This document shows, piece after piece, positions 35,721 through 44,399 of a DNA stretch of 49,117 nt. The position numbers and the translations under genes are program-made. This DNA is from an uncultured Lachnospiraceae bacterium (GTDB lineage: Bacteria; Bacillota; Clostridia; Lachnospirales; Lachnospiraceae), in the NCBI GenBank assembly GCA_947564735.1, contig CANOEC010000030.1:1-49117 (forward strand). The letters are read 5' to 3'. How positions within the stretch are numbered: position 1 is the stretch's first letter; the number at the start of each line of letters is the position of its first letter. The notes under the pieces are model-generated. The model was not told where the DNA came from and made no database searches. It saw only the letters and a list, made by a program, of their open reading frames with translations.

Positions 35721-36713
35721 ATGAATATGCAGATTATAGAACATACAACGGAATTTCAGCTTCCCGGAAAAAGCGCGGTCGCCATCGGCAAATTTGACGG
35801 TGTGCATCTCGGACATCGGGAACTGCTTACAAGGATTGTGGAACAGAAACAGAATCAATATTTAGCCACTGTATTTACTTTTGATACTTCTGCGTCGGCT
35901 TTTTTCGGAGGAGAAGAGAAGGAGCTGACGACCAAAGCAGAGAAAAGAAGATTGTTTGAGGCGATGGGAATCGACGTGCTGATCGAGTTTCCGTTAAATC
36001 GGGAAACGGCGGCGACGGAGCCGGAAGTATTTGTGGAGGATTATCTTGCCGGGCGGATGCATACGGCGTATATCTGTGCGGGATACGACCTCTCTTTTGG
36101 CAGACAGGGAAAAGGAAATTATGAACTGCTTGCGAAGTATGCCGCCCGTTATGGGTATCGTGCAGAGCTGATTGACAAGGTCAGGGCAGGGGGAGAGGAA
36201 GTCAGCTCCACCAGAGTACGTGAAGCGGTCAGACAAGGCCAGATGGAAGCGGCGGCAGCTATGTTAGGCAGAGCCTACAGTGTAAGCGGGTGCGTGGAGC
36301 ATGGAAAGCAGCTGGGGCGGACCATTGGGATGCCGACGGCAAATCTTATCCCGGAGAGGGACAAGCTGCTTCCGCCAAACGGCGTCTATTATTCCAAGGC
36401 GCTGATAGATGGCAGGGAGTACAAAGCGATTTCAAACGTGGGCTGTAAGCCCACGGTGAATAGGGAGCATGTGGTGGGAATCGAGACTTATTTATATGAT
36501 TTTCAGGGAGATCTGTACGGCAGGAAGATGACGGTTGAGCTGTTTTCTTTTCGTCGGGAAGAGAGGAAATTTGACGACGTGGACAGCCTTAAGAAACAAA
36601 TGGAGGCTGATATTGCCGCAGGGAGAGCGTATAACGACTATGGGGTAAACATCGGTGAAGAGAGCGGTATGCGTGTGGATATAAGGGCGGATATGAGGTC
36701 GGATTTTGTATGA
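35721..36713 (+). CDS. ribF: Bifunctional riboflavin kinase / FAD synthetase
   Basis: Makes FMN from riboflavin and then FAD. 330 residues. The N-terminal FAD synthetase part (AIGKFDGVHLGHRELL, VIxxY-like GYDLSFGRQGKGN, SSTRVREAVRQG) precedes the flavokinase part (GRTIGMPTANL, PPNGVYYSKAL, NVGCKPTVN, VELFSFRREERKFDDVDSLKKQMEADI). About 25 extra residues at the C-terminus (RVDIRADMRSDFV) are not part of the family core. AGGGG precedes the start at 35721. Confidence 0.95.
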   Translation: MNMQIIEHTTEFQLPGKSAVAIGKFDGVHLGHRELLTRIVEQKQNQYLATVFTFDTSASAFFGGEEKELTTKAEKRRLFEAMGIDVLIEFPLNRETAATEPEVFVEDYLAGRMHTAYICAGYDLSFGRQGKGNYELLAKYAARYGYRAELIDKVRAGGEEVSSTRVREAVRQGQMEAAAAMLGRAYSVSGCVEHGKQLGRTIGMPTANLIPERDKLLPPNGVYYSKALIDGREYKAISNVGCKPTVNREHVVGIETYLYDFQGDLYGRKMTVELFSFRREERKFDDVDSLKKQMEADIAAGRAYNDYGVNIGEESGMRVDIRADMRSDFV

Positions 36714-36739
36714 TGGCGCAAGGTTTGTAGAATGGGGAC

Positions 36740-36768
36740 TTGTCAGCGTACTTTATTTCCGATAAAAT
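36740..36768 (+). promoter_or_regulatory. Promoter of the Na/Pi cotransporter gene
   Basis: TTGTCA at 36740-36745, 17-base spacer, TAAAAT at 36763-36768. Confidence 0.65.
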
Positions 36769-36772
36769 AAAG
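36751..36772. promoter_or_regulatory. Operator-like palindrome over the -10
   Basis: CTTTATTT (36751-36758) and AAATAAAG (36765-36772) form a perfect 8-bp dyad with a 6-base spacer. It covers the spacer's right half and the -10 element, so a bound repressor would block RNA polymerase. Confidence 0.45.
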
Positions 36773-36823
36773 CTGTGTAGATAATGTGGGAAAACAGTAC
36801 ATATGAAGGGAATCTTGTAGAAG

Positions 36824-38458
36824 ATGAATATATCGATTATTCTAACCATGGCAGGCGGTTTAGGGCTGTTCCTATATGGTATGCGTATTATGAGCGACAG
36901 TATCGAGAAGGTTGCCGGCGCGAAGCTGAGAGGAATATTGGAGCGATTGACAACCAATCGTTTTACCGGTATTCTGGTGGGCATTTTCTTTACGGCAGTT
37001 ATCCAGTCTTCATCGGCATGTACCGTCATGGTAGTCAGTTTTGTCAATTCTGGACTGATGAATCTTACGCAGGCGGCGGGTGTTATCTTCGGTGCAAACA
37101 TTGGTACGACCGTGACGGCGCTGCTTGTATCTTTTAAGCTGGAGAAAGCGGCTCCGGTGATTTTGCTTGTCGGCGTTCTTGTCGTCATGTTCTGTAAGAA
37201 GCAGAAAGTATCGCGGTGGGGAGAAGTGATTATCGGTTTCGGCGTTTTGTTTATGGGACTTAGCACGATGTCCGGCGCGATGGCAGGCATGAAGGATTCC
37301 CCAGCGATATTACATATGTTTGCATCGTTGCAGTCGCCGGTTCTTGCGGTGATTCTGGGCGCTGTTCTGACAGCGATTATTCAGAGTTCATCCGTTACCG
37401 TCAGTATCATGGTTTTGCTTGCCAATCAAGGACTGATGACGATGGATATCGGCATGTACATCATTCTTGGCTGTAATATTGGCGCCTGCACGTCGGCAGT
37501 TCTGGCTTCCATGAACGGTAAGAAAGACGCCAAGAGGGCGGCGGCGATTCATCTGATTTTCAACGTGATCGGTACAGTGATCGTCTTCGTTATCTTTATG
37601 TTCGGCGTACAGCAGATTGTGGATGTGCTGACTGCGATGACAAGGAATGATATGGGACGGGTAGTTGCCTATGCGCATATCTTTATCAAGGTCTTCCAGG
37701 TAATCATTATGATGCCGTTTATCAAGGGCATTGTGAAACTGACTTATCTGGTTGTGCCCGGTGACGACAGGAAAGTCGGTTACAGGGACAGCTATCAGTT
37801 GAAATATATCGGTGAGAAGGTCGTGCTAAATCCCGCTACGGCAGTGGTAGAGGTGATTAAGGAACTGGATCGTATGGCGGCGCTTGCCGATGAAAACTTA
37901 AACCGCGCAATGAATGTTCTGCTCACATTGGAGCCGGAAGAAATAGAAGAAGTGCGGGAGGTAGAGAAAAATATTGATTTCCTGAGTCACGCCATCACCA
38001 ATTATCTTGTCAAGATTAACCAGACAACGCTGCCGATAGAGGACTTGAAAAATATCGGCGCATTGTTCCACGTAGTAAATGATATCGAGCGCATCGGCGA
38101 TCATGCGGAAAATATAGCGGATGCAGCGGAGAGAAGAATTGAGACCGGGGTCGGTTTTTCTAAGGAAGCACAGAAAGAGTTGGGCGAAATGATGAATATG
38201 GTCAATACTATCCTGCGGTTTTCCTTTGAGATGTTTGTTAAGAGTACGGAAGAGCATGTCGAGGATATCCGGAATCTGGAAGAGGCGATTGACGAGAAAG
38301 AGAAAGAATTACAGCAGAGGCATATCGAGAGATTGTCTAGTAACGAGTGTTCTCCGGAAGCGGGCGCACTGTTTTCGGATATTGTGTCCGGTCTGGAAAG
38401 AGTGGCTGACCACGCTGTCAACATTGCCTTTTCCAACAGCTACGGGGAGGCAGTCTGA
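36824..38458 (+). CDS. Na+/phosphate cotransporter with PhoU-like C-terminal domain
   Basis: A 544-residue protein. The membrane part holds two inverted repeats with the QSSS signature of the NptA/PNaS family: AVIQSSSACTVMVVSFVNSG with GANIGTTVTALL, and AIIQSSSVTVSIMVLLANQG with GCNIGACTSAVL. From about residue 345 a helical PhoU-like domain follows (VVEVIKELDRMAALADENLNRAM, NDIERIGDHAENIADAAERR, GLERVADHAVNIAFSNSYGE), with the D-x3-E/H metal-type repeats of PhoU. It probably imports phosphate with Na+ or regulates its export. It has its own promoter. Confidence 0.92.
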   Translation: MNISIILTMAGGLGLFLYGMRIMSDSIEKVAGAKLRGILERLTTNRFTGILVGIFFTAVIQSSSACTVMVVSFVNSGLMNLTQAAGVIFGANIGTTVTALLVSFKLEKAAPVILLVGVLVVMFCKKQKVSRWGEVIIGFGVLFMGLSTMSGAMAGMKDSPAILHMFASLQSPVLAVILGAVLTAIIQSSSVTVSIMVLLANQGLMTMDIGMYIILGCNIGACTSAVLASMNGKKDAKRAAAIHLIFNVIGTVIVFVIFMFGVQQIVDVLTAMTRNDMGRVVAYAHIFIKVFQVIIMMPFIKGIVKLTYLVVPGDDRKVGYRDSYQLKYIGEKVVLNPATAVVEVIKELDRMAALADENLNRAMNVLLTLEPEEIEEVREVEKNIDFLSHAITNYLVKINQTTLPIEDLKNIGALFHVVNDIERIGDHAENIADAAERRIETGVGFSKEAQKELGEMMNMVNTILRFSFEMFVKSTEEHVEDIRNLEEAIDEKEKELQQRHIERLSSNECSPEAGALFSDIVSGLERVADHAVNIAFSNSYGEAV

Positions 38459-38470
38459 GAAAATACTTAT

Positions 38471-38499
38471 TTGACAGATACCCCGATGATTGTTATAAT
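38471..38499 (+). promoter_or_regulatory. Perfect-consensus sigma-A promoter of the NlpC/P60 gene
   Basis: TTGACA at 38471-38476, 17-base spacer, TATAAT at 38494-38499: all twelve consensus bases match. Transcription would start near 38506. Confidence 0.92.
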
Positions 38500-38510
38500 G
38501 TCTTGGTAAA

Positions 38511-38539
38511 TGTTACGAAAATATTACAAAATGGTAACA
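38511..38539. promoter_or_regulatory. WalR-like binding site and dyad near the transcription start
   Basis: TGTTAC (38511-38516), five bases, TATTAC (38522-38527) matches the WalR box pattern TGTWAH-N5-TGTWAH with one mismatch. GTAACA at 38534-38539 adds an inverted copy of the first half. It lies at about +5 to +34, a downstream position that in WalR regulons usually goes with repression. WalR controls wall hydrolases in other Firmicutes; the link here is inferred. Confidence 0.5.
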
Positions 38540-38589
38540 TAAATAAGTCAGCAACAGTAAGCAGATTGTACTGAGAGGATTATAACGAA

Positions 38590-39897
38590 ATGAGAAGAAG
38601 GGAAATTCTGTGTTTTTTGACCGGGTGCATCTTATTGCTTGCACCGATGAAGACAGGGGCGACATATCTGCCGGATTTGCTTCCGGTCGGTTCAATCAAT
38701 GTATTTGACAACGGGGAAGGCAAAGAAGAGCAAACCGGGACAGAGGAGGAACAGGCAAAAGATACAGGCGTAAGCGACAACGGCATAGAAGACGGAACCG
38801 ACGCTTCAGATGTGGAAGGCGGTACGGACGACAGTCATGCAGACGATGGGAAGATAGAAGACGACAGTACAGCGGACAAAGAAATCACAGATAGAGAAGG
38901 TACGGATAATCAGGAAGATACCGGAGCGGACGTGAAGGGGATGGAGGATCTTTCTTTACAGGATATTCTCGGCGATTCCATAGGTTCCGGCACGATTTTG
39001 GAATCCACAAAGACGGAAAGAGAGTATGCAGAGGCATATGAAAAGGCAAAAAATGCAAACTGGGGTTATACCAATCTGGGAATTGCCAATGTTGATAATA
39101 ATCTGAATGTTCGTGCAATAGCGGCGGAAGACGGGAAACTTGTCGGAAAGCTGCCAAAAGATGCGGCGTGCGAAGTGTTAGATAACGACGGAGTGTGGGC
39201 GCATATCAAATCCGGCAAGGTGGAGGGCTATGTGAGTCTTGAGTATCTGTTGACAGGTATTCCGGCAAAACGCAGAGCGGAAGAGCTTGCAACGACAATG
39301 GCGCGCGTTACGACGGACAGTCTTAAGGTAAGAGCCGAAGCAAATACGGATTCAGAGGTGATTACGCTGGTGCCTGACGGAGAGGAACTGGAAGTGGTTT
39401 CGGTTGACGGCGACTGGGTCAGAGTTTATCTGGACGATGAGGAAGTATTTGTGTCGGCAGAGTATGTGGAAGTTACGTCCGAACTGGGTACGGCGATTAC
39501 GATGACAGAGCTTTTCTATGGGCAGGGTGTTTCCGATGTGCGCGTAGATGTATGCCAGTATGCGAAGGAGTTCCTTGGAAATCCTTATGTCTGGGGCGGA
39601 ACGAGTCTGACGAACGGTGCAGATTGTTCCGGATATGTGATGAGCATCTTTAAGAAATACGGTGTGAGTCTGCCGCACTCATCGGTGGCGCAGGGAAACT
39701 GCGGAACGACTATCAGTGTGTCCGAGGCACAGCCCGGAGATTTGATTTTCTACGGTAACGGCAAGCGTATTAACCATGTGGCGATTTATATCGGCAACGG
39801 ACAGGTCATCCATGCAAGCAGCCCGAAGACCGGCATCCGTATCTCCAATGTGTCATACCGGTCTCCGATCAAGGCGGTTAAGATTCTGTACGATTGA
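38590..39897 (+). CDS. Secreted NlpC/P60 peptidoglycan endopeptidase with SH3 domains
   Basis: Cleaves peptide stems of peptidoglycan (gamma-D-Glu-diamino acid type bonds in this family). 435 residues: signal peptide (MRRREILCFLTGCILLLAP, to about 24), an acidic Asp/Glu/Gly/Thr-rich linker (about 38-125), two SH3 domains (about 160-220, LNVRAIAAEDGKLVGKLP; and 240-295, LKVRAEANTDSEVITLVPDGEELEVV), and a C-terminal NlpC/P60 domain (318-435). The catalytic triad is visible: C346 in GADCSGYV, H396 in INHVAIYIG and H408 in VIHASS. The acidic linker is unusual for a wall enzyme. Confidence 0.93.
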   Translation: MRRREILCFLTGCILLLAPMKTGATYLPDLLPVGSINVFDNGEGKEEQTGTEEEQAKDTGVSDNGIEDGTDASDVEGGTDDSHADDGKIEDDSTADKEITDREGTDNQEDTGADVKGMEDLSLQDILGDSIGSGTILESTKTEREYAEAYEKAKNANWGYTNLGIANVDNNLNVRAIAAEDGKLVGKLPKDAACEVLDNDGVWAHIKSGKVEGYVSLEYLLTGIPAKRRAEELATTMARVTTDSLKVRAEANTDSEVITLVPDGEELEVVSVDGDWVRVYLDDEEVFVSAEYVEVTSELGTAITMTELFYGQGVSDVRVDVCQYAKEFLGNPYVWGGTSLTNGADCSGYVMSIFKKYGVSLPHSSVAQGNCGTTISVSEAQPGDLIFYGNGKRINHVAIYIGNGQVIHASSPKTGIRISNVSYRSPIKAVKILYD

Positions 39898-39941
39898 GGC
39901 TTGCGGATGTGGGTAACAGTCTGGCGAAGTGGAATTAATAC

Positions 39942-39970
39942 TTTACAAGGCACGGATAGTATGATATGAT
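39942..39970 (+). promoter_or_regulatory. Promoter of rpsO
   Basis: TTTACA at 39942-39947, 17-base spacer, TATGAT at 39965-39970. Leader of about 108 bases to rpsO. Confidence 0.7.
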
Positions 39971-39974
39971 ATCC

Positions 39975-40070
39975 GAGTATGAAATTCAGCCGATACTCAG
40001 AGGCGGGACGACTCCGACCCTATCTTAGTGTCAGGCGGTATCAGGGAGATTCACGGACAATCCCTTGACA
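39975..40070 (+). ncRNA. Structured rpsO leader, probable S15 autoregulatory site
   Basis: GAGTAT (39975-39980) pairs with ATACTC (39993-39998). TGTCA (40029-40033) pairs with TGACA (40066-40070), enclosing GGGA (40044-40047) with TCCC (40061-40064). The second stem ends a few bases before the AAAGGAG ribosome site. S15 autoregulates by binding its own leader in several bacteria, through differing structures; this is the likely purpose, not shown. Confidence 0.45.
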
Positions 40071-40084
40071 GGAAAGGAGAAAAC

Positions 40085-40351
40085 ATGATTTCTAAAGAAA
40101 AGAAAACAGCAATTATCAACGAGTATGCCAGAACCCCCGGCGATACCGGTTCACCGGAAGTACAGGTAGCGGTTCTTACGGCGAGAATCCAAGAGCTGAC
40201 AGAGCATCTGAAGGAGAATCCGAAGGATCATCATTCCAGAAGAGGACTTTTAAAGATGGTAGGTCAGAGAAGAGGACTGCTCACATACCTGAAAGAAAAA
40301 GATATTGAGAGATATCGTGTTCTGATTGAAAGACTTGGTTTGAGAAAATAA
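40085..40351 (+). CDS. rpsO: 30S ribosomal protein S15
   Basis: 88-residue primary 16S rRNA-binding protein. Start at 40085 after GGAAAGGAG; an upstream in-frame extension to 40028 is leader. The pattern [64 protein letters not shown] and [13 protein letters not shown] is canonical. Confidence 0.98.
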   Translation: MISKEKKTAIINEYARTPGDTGSPEVQVAVLTARIQELTEHLKENPKDHHSRRGLLKMVGQRRGLLTYLKEKDIERYRVLIERLGLRK

Positions 40352-40361
40352 GACGAGACAG

Positions 40362-40407
40362 AAGGCGGATAGGTGGCTGGATTATGTCCAGCTTTGTCTG
40401 CCTTTTT
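40362..40407 (+). terminator. Intrinsic terminator after rpsO
   Basis: AAGGCGGA (40362-40369) pairs with TCTGCCTT (40397-40404), with an inner GCTGG/CCAGC stem, then TTTTT at 40403-40407. Confidence 0.85.
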
Positions 40408-40489
40408 CTTTATGAGGTGGAAGAGGCATCCGAGACCACAAATATTCACACAAATGACGGCACAGGTTTACCGGGATGGTATGATGGGG

Positions 40490-40518
40490 TTGAAAGCTGA
40501 CAGGGCGGCTGATACAAT
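40490..40518 (+). promoter_or_regulatory. Promoter of pnp
   Basis: TTGAAA at 40490-40495, 17-base spacer, TACAAT at 40513-40518. With the terminator after rpsO, this makes pnp separately transcribed, with a leader of about 123 bases that is G/C-rich and may fold. I see no gene in the 296-base rpsO-pnp gap. Confidence 0.65.
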
Positions 40519-40647
40519 TTGCGGGAATATTTGTAGTTTCGGCATCTTCTGCCTTTCACAACATATGAATCAGTGTTCCGCCGGGAAGTCGCAAAGTGAT
40601 GCGCCAGTTTTTCCTGTCGGGAAGAAGGATGAAAAGGAGAGAAGATT

Positions 40648-42738
40648 ATGTACAAGAGTTACACAATGGAACTTGCCGGACGTACCCTTAAGGTGGACAT
40701 CGGCAGAGTAGGCAAACAGGCAAACGGATGCGCCTTCATGCAGTATGGAGAGACGACGGTTTTATCCACGGCAACGGCATCCGAGAAACCGAGGGAGGGA
40801 ATTGATTTCTTCCCATGCAGTGTGGAATATGAGGAAAAACTATATTCCGTAGGTAAGATTCCCGGAGGGTTCAACAAGAGAGAAGGTAAGGCTTCCGAGA
40901 ATGCGGTTCTTACGAGCCGTGTCATCGACCGCCCCATGAGACCCTTGTTCCCGAAGGACTACCGCAATGACGTTACGTTGAACAATATGGTAATGAGCGT
41001 GGATCCGGAATGCCGCCCGGAGCTGGTGGCAATGATTGGCACTGCAATCGCGACATGTATTTCAGACATTCCGTTTGACGGTCCCTGCGCGATGACGCAG
41101 ATGGGACTCGTGGACGGCGAGCTGATTGTGAATCCTTCTCAGGAGAAATGGGATAAGGGTGATTTGAAGATGACTGTTGCCTCCACGGCGCAGAAGGTTA
41201 TCATGATTGAGGCAGGCGCCAACGAAGTGCCGGAGGATAAGGTGTTAGAGGCTATCTACAAGGCGCATGAAGTAAACCAGACGATTATCGAGTTTATCAA
41301 TCAGATTGTTGCTGAAGTGGGCAAACCGAAACATGCATATGAGAGCTGTGCGATTCCTGAGGCAATGTTTGAGGATATCAAGAAGATTGTAACACCGGAG
41401 GAGATGGAGACGGCAGTCTTCACCGATGAGAAGCAGGTACGTGAGGAGAATATCAGAAATATTACCGCGAAACTTGAGGAGGCGTTTGCCGAGAACGAAG
41501 AGTATCTGGCTGTGCTTGGCGAGGCGATTTACCAGTACCAGAAGAAGACGGTCCGCAAGATGATTTTGAAAGACCATAAGCGTCCGGACGGTCGTGCGCT
41601 TGACCAGATAAGACCTTTGGCGGCTGAAGTGGATATCATTCCCAGAGTACACGGTTCCGCTATGTTTACGCGCGGTCAGACACAGATTTGTAATGTCTGC
41701 ACTCTGGCGCCGTTATCCGAGGTACAGAGAGTTGACGGATTAGATGAGAATATTACAAGTAAAAGATATATGCATCACTACAATTTCCCTTCCTATTCGG
41801 TAGGAGAGACGAAAGTGAGCAGAGGTCCGGGACGTAGAGAGATAGGTCACGGCGCACTGGCGGAGCGTGCGCTGCTTCCGGTACTTCCTTCCGAGGAGGA
41901 GTTCCCTTATGCAATCCGTACCGTATCCGAGACGTTTGAGTCGAACGGTTCTACCTCCATGGCTTCTACATGTGCTTCCTGCATGTCTCTGATGGCGGCA
42001 GGCGTGCCGATTAAGAAGATGGTGGCTGGTATTTCCTGTGGTCTTGTGACAGGTGATACGGATGATGATTTTGTTCTGTTGACGGATATTCAAGGGCTGG
42101 AAGATTTCTTTGGTGATATGGACTTTAAGGTAACGGGTACGCATGACGGTATTACCGCTATCCAGATGGATATTAAGATTCACGGTCTGACAAGACCGAT
42201 TGTAGAGGGTGCGATTGCAAGATGCCGTGAAGCGAGAGAATTTATTATGGCAAACTGCATGATGCCTGCAATTTCCGCACCACGCAAAGAAGTAGGACCT
42301 TATGCGCCTAAGATTATTTCCATCCAGATTGACCCGGAGAAGATTGGCGACGTCGTAGGACAGCGTGGCAAGACCATCAATGAGATTATCGCACGCACAG
42401 GCGTGAAGATTGATATTACGGACGACGGACAGGTATCTGTATGCGGTACGGATAAGGTGATGATGGATAAAGCCGTAGACATGATTAAGATGATTACGAC
42501 AGATTTTGAAGAGGGACAGATTTTCAAAGGAACGGTTGTCAGTATCAAAGAGTTTGGCGCGTTCGTGGAATTTGCACCCGGCAAAGAGGGTATGGTTCAT
42601 ATCTCCAAGATTGCGAAGGAGCGAATCAATCATGTGGAAGATGTGCTGACTTTAGGGGATAAAGTGACGGTCGTATGTCTTGGCAAGGATAAGATGGGCA
42701 GGATCAGTTTCTCCATGAAAGATGTAGCGCAGGTTTAA
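40648..42738 (+). CDS. pnp: Polyribonucleotide nucleotidyltransferase (PNPase)
   Basis: Phosphorolytic 3'-5' exoribonuclease of RNA turnover. 696 residues: two RNase PH domains (1-230 and about 310-540; RGQTQICNVCTLAPLSEVQRVDG, FPSYSVGETKVSRGPGRREIGHGALAERAL, SNGSTSMASTCASCMSLMAAGVPI), a KH domain (about 553-615, IGDVVGQRGKTINEI) and an S1 domain (about 621-693, GTVVSIKEFGAFVEFAPGKEGMVHISKIA). AAAGGAGAG precedes the start. Confidence 0.98.
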   Translation: MYKSYTMELAGRTLKVDIGRVGKQANGCAFMQYGETTVLSTATASEKPREGIDFFPCSVEYEEKLYSVGKIPGGFNKREGKASENAVLTSRVIDRPMRPLFPKDYRNDVTLNNMVMSVDPECRPELVAMIGTAIATCISDIPFDGPCAMTQMGLVDGELIVNPSQEKWDKGDLKMTVASTAQKVIMIEAGANEVPEDKVLEAIYKAHEVNQTIIEFINQIVAEVGKPKHAYESCAIPEAMFEDIKKIVTPEEMETAVFTDEKQVREENIRNITAKLEEAFAENEEYLAVLGEAIYQYQKKTVRKMILKDHKRPDGRALDQIRPLAAEVDIIPRVHGSAMFTRGQTQICNVCTLAPLSEVQRVDGLDENITSKRYMHHYNFPSYSVGETKVSRGPGRREIGHGALAERALLPVLPSEEEFPYAIRTVSETFESNGSTSMASTCASCMSLMAAGVPIKKMVAGISCGLVTGDTDDDFVLLTDIQGLEDFFGDMDFKVTGTHDGITAIQMDIKIHGLTRPIVEGAIARCREAREFIMANCMMPAISAPRKEVGPYAPKIISIQIDPEKIGDVVGQRGKTINEIIARTGVKIDITDDGQVSVCGTDKVMMDKAVDMIKMITTDFEEGQIFKGTVVSIKEFGAFVEFAPGKEGMVHISKIAKERINHVEDVLTLGDKVTVVCLGKDKMGRISFSMKDVAQV

Positions 42739-42784
42739 GAGTTTGGTGTATGAATACAGTTGAAGAAACAGGATGAGAGGTTAT

Positions 42785-43867
42785 ATGAGAAAACCAACAA
42801 TATTAGTTGTCGATGATGTGGATATTAACAGAGAGATATTATGTGAAATGTTCCATGAATACAACACGCTGCAGGCGGCAAACGGAAGGGAGGCAGTGGA
42901 TATCATTGCAGAGAATCTGGACGTGATATCCGTTGTACTTCTTGACATTGTGATGCCTGTCATGAGCGGCGTCGAAGTGCTGGAAGAAATGAAGAGGCAG
43001 AGATGGATAGACAGTATTCCGGTATTGCTGATTACCGGAGAGGCAACAACGCAGATTGAGCGCGAAGCCTATCGTCTGGGTGCAAGTGATATTATCAAGA
43101 AGCCCTTTGACGCCTTTATTGTCAAACAGCGTACGATGAACGTGATTGAGCTGTATTATAATAAGCGGCATCTGGAAGAGATGGTGGCGCTCCAGACCAA
43201 AGTTCTGCGTAAGCAGGCGGAAGAGCTTCAGAGTATTAACGACCGTATTATAGATGTCATGAGTAATGTGGTGGAATTCCGTAATCTGGAATCCGGCGAT
43301 CATGTAAAGCGCGTGAAGACATTTACAAATATATTGGCGAAATATGTGGCGCAGGAATATCCTGAGTATCATCTCGACAATTATGCAATCAATATGATTA
43401 CTTCTGCGGCAGCGCTGCATGACGTAGGTAAGATAGTGATACCGGATGCGATACTCTTAAAGCCCGGAAGACTGACGGACGAGGAGTTTGAGGTTATGAA
43501 ATCCCACACCGTCAAGGGCTGTGAGGTGATTGATATGCTGGCGGATATCCAGCAGGGGGAATATGGTAAGGTCAGCTATGAAATATGCAGGCATCATCAT
43601 GAGAGATATGACGGACGCGGTTATCCGGATAAGCTGAAAGGCGAAGAAATTCCGATTTCCGCCCAGATTGTGTCTGTTGCCGATGTATATGATGCGCTGG
43701 TTCACGAAAGATGTTACAAAGCCGCCTTCACAACAGAAGAAGCCTATCGAATGATCACCAACGGAGAGTGTGGTGCATTCTCTCCGAAGCTGATGCATTG
43801 TCTGGCTTTGGCGAAAGAAGAATTTGAAGCCGTGGTAAACGGTACATATCATGAGGAAACAGAGTGA
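42785..43867 (+). CDS. Response regulator with HD-GYP cyclic-di-GMP phosphodiesterase domain
   Basis: Receiver domain (about 1-118) with paired acidic residues in VVDDVD, phospho-acceptor D54 in VVLLDIVMP, a Thr in LLITGE and K106 in IIKKPFD. A coiled linker follows (about 125-160) and then an HD-GYP domain: HDVGKIVIPD with H212-D213, HHERYDGRGYP (about 271-281) and SVADVYDALV. HD-GYP enzymes hydrolyse cyclic di-GMP; the residues needed are present. The ATG at 42785 (GAGAGG upstream) is preferred; 42773 would add four residues. No histidine kinase is adjacent, so the partner is encoded elsewhere. It converges with pyrI, the stop codons being 5 bases apart. Confidence 0.93.
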   Translation: MRKPTILVVDDVDINREILCEMFHEYNTLQAANGREAVDIIAENLDVISVVLLDIVMPVMSGVEVLEEMKRQRWIDSIPVLLITGEATTQIEREAYRLGASDIIKKPFDAFIVKQRTMNVIELYYNKRHLEEMVALQTKVLRKQAEELQSINDRIIDVMSNVVEFRNLESGDHVKRVKTFTNILAKYVAQEYPEYHLDNYAINMITSAAALHDVGKIVIPDAILLKPGRLTDEEFEVMKSHTVKGCEVIDMLADIQQGEYGKVSYEICRHHHERYDGRGYPDKLKGEEIPISAQIVSVADVYDALVHERCYKAAFTTEEAYRMITNGECGAFSPKLMHCLALAKEEFEAVVNGTYHEETE

Positions 43868-43872
43868 TTTCA

Positions 43873-44304
43873 CTACCACGAGGTAGTTGATTTCTCCTCA
43901 CAATATTTGCAGCGATAAACTTCCTTCTCTTCGTCCGCAAGCACGAAGATGTGAGGAAGTTCCTGCTCTATAGAGGTGATGCAGCGTGGATTCCTGCATT
44001 TGATGATGTTCTTGATTTCCTTTGGCAGTACCAGTTCTTTTTTATCTACAATTTCCCCATCCTTAATAACATTAACCGTGATATTGTGGTCGATAAAGGC
44101 AAGCACGTCCAAATCCAGCGTGTCGATATCACACTCCACTTTCAGAATATCTTTTTTTCCCATTTTATTGCTGCGGGCATTTTTGATGATTGCCACGGTA
44201 CAGTCTAGTTTATCTAGCTGCAGATGGTGATAGATGGAGAGGCTTTTGCCTGCTGCAATATGGTCCAGAACGAATCCTTCTTCAATTTTTCCTACATTTA
44301 ACAT
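43873..44304 (-). CDS. pyrI: Aspartate carbamoyltransferase regulatory chain
   Basis: Allosteric subunit that binds nucleotides and tunes PyrB. The start MLNVGKIEEGFVLDHI at 44304 has GGAAGGGAG upstream; 143 residues. The zinc-binding C-terminal domain has all four cysteines: CRNPRC and CKYC. The nucleotide domain has DHIAAGKSLSIYHHL. It lies 95 bases downstream of pyrB. An ACTACC/GGTAGT hairpin at 43872-43887, at the end of the gene, may serve as a weak two-way terminator with the convergent gene. Confidence 0.96.
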   Translation of the reverse strand: MLNVGKIEEGFVLDHIAAGKSLSIYHHLQLDKLDCTVAIIKNARSNKMGKKDILKVECDIDTLDLDVLAFIDHNITVNVIKDGEIVDKKELVLPKEIKNIIKCRNPRCITSIEQELPHIFVLADEEKEVYRCKYCEEKSTTSW

Positions 44305-44399
44305 AGAGTACTCCCTTCCTATATGCGAAAACACATCGTTTATGTGAACTGTATCATTTTCTGATAATGTATCTGATTGGACAAGCTTGATAGTTAAGG

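Noticed and set aside
40373-40711. Open frame between rpsO and pnp
   Set aside because: It covers the rpsO terminator loop and the pnp promoter and has no ribosome binding site.
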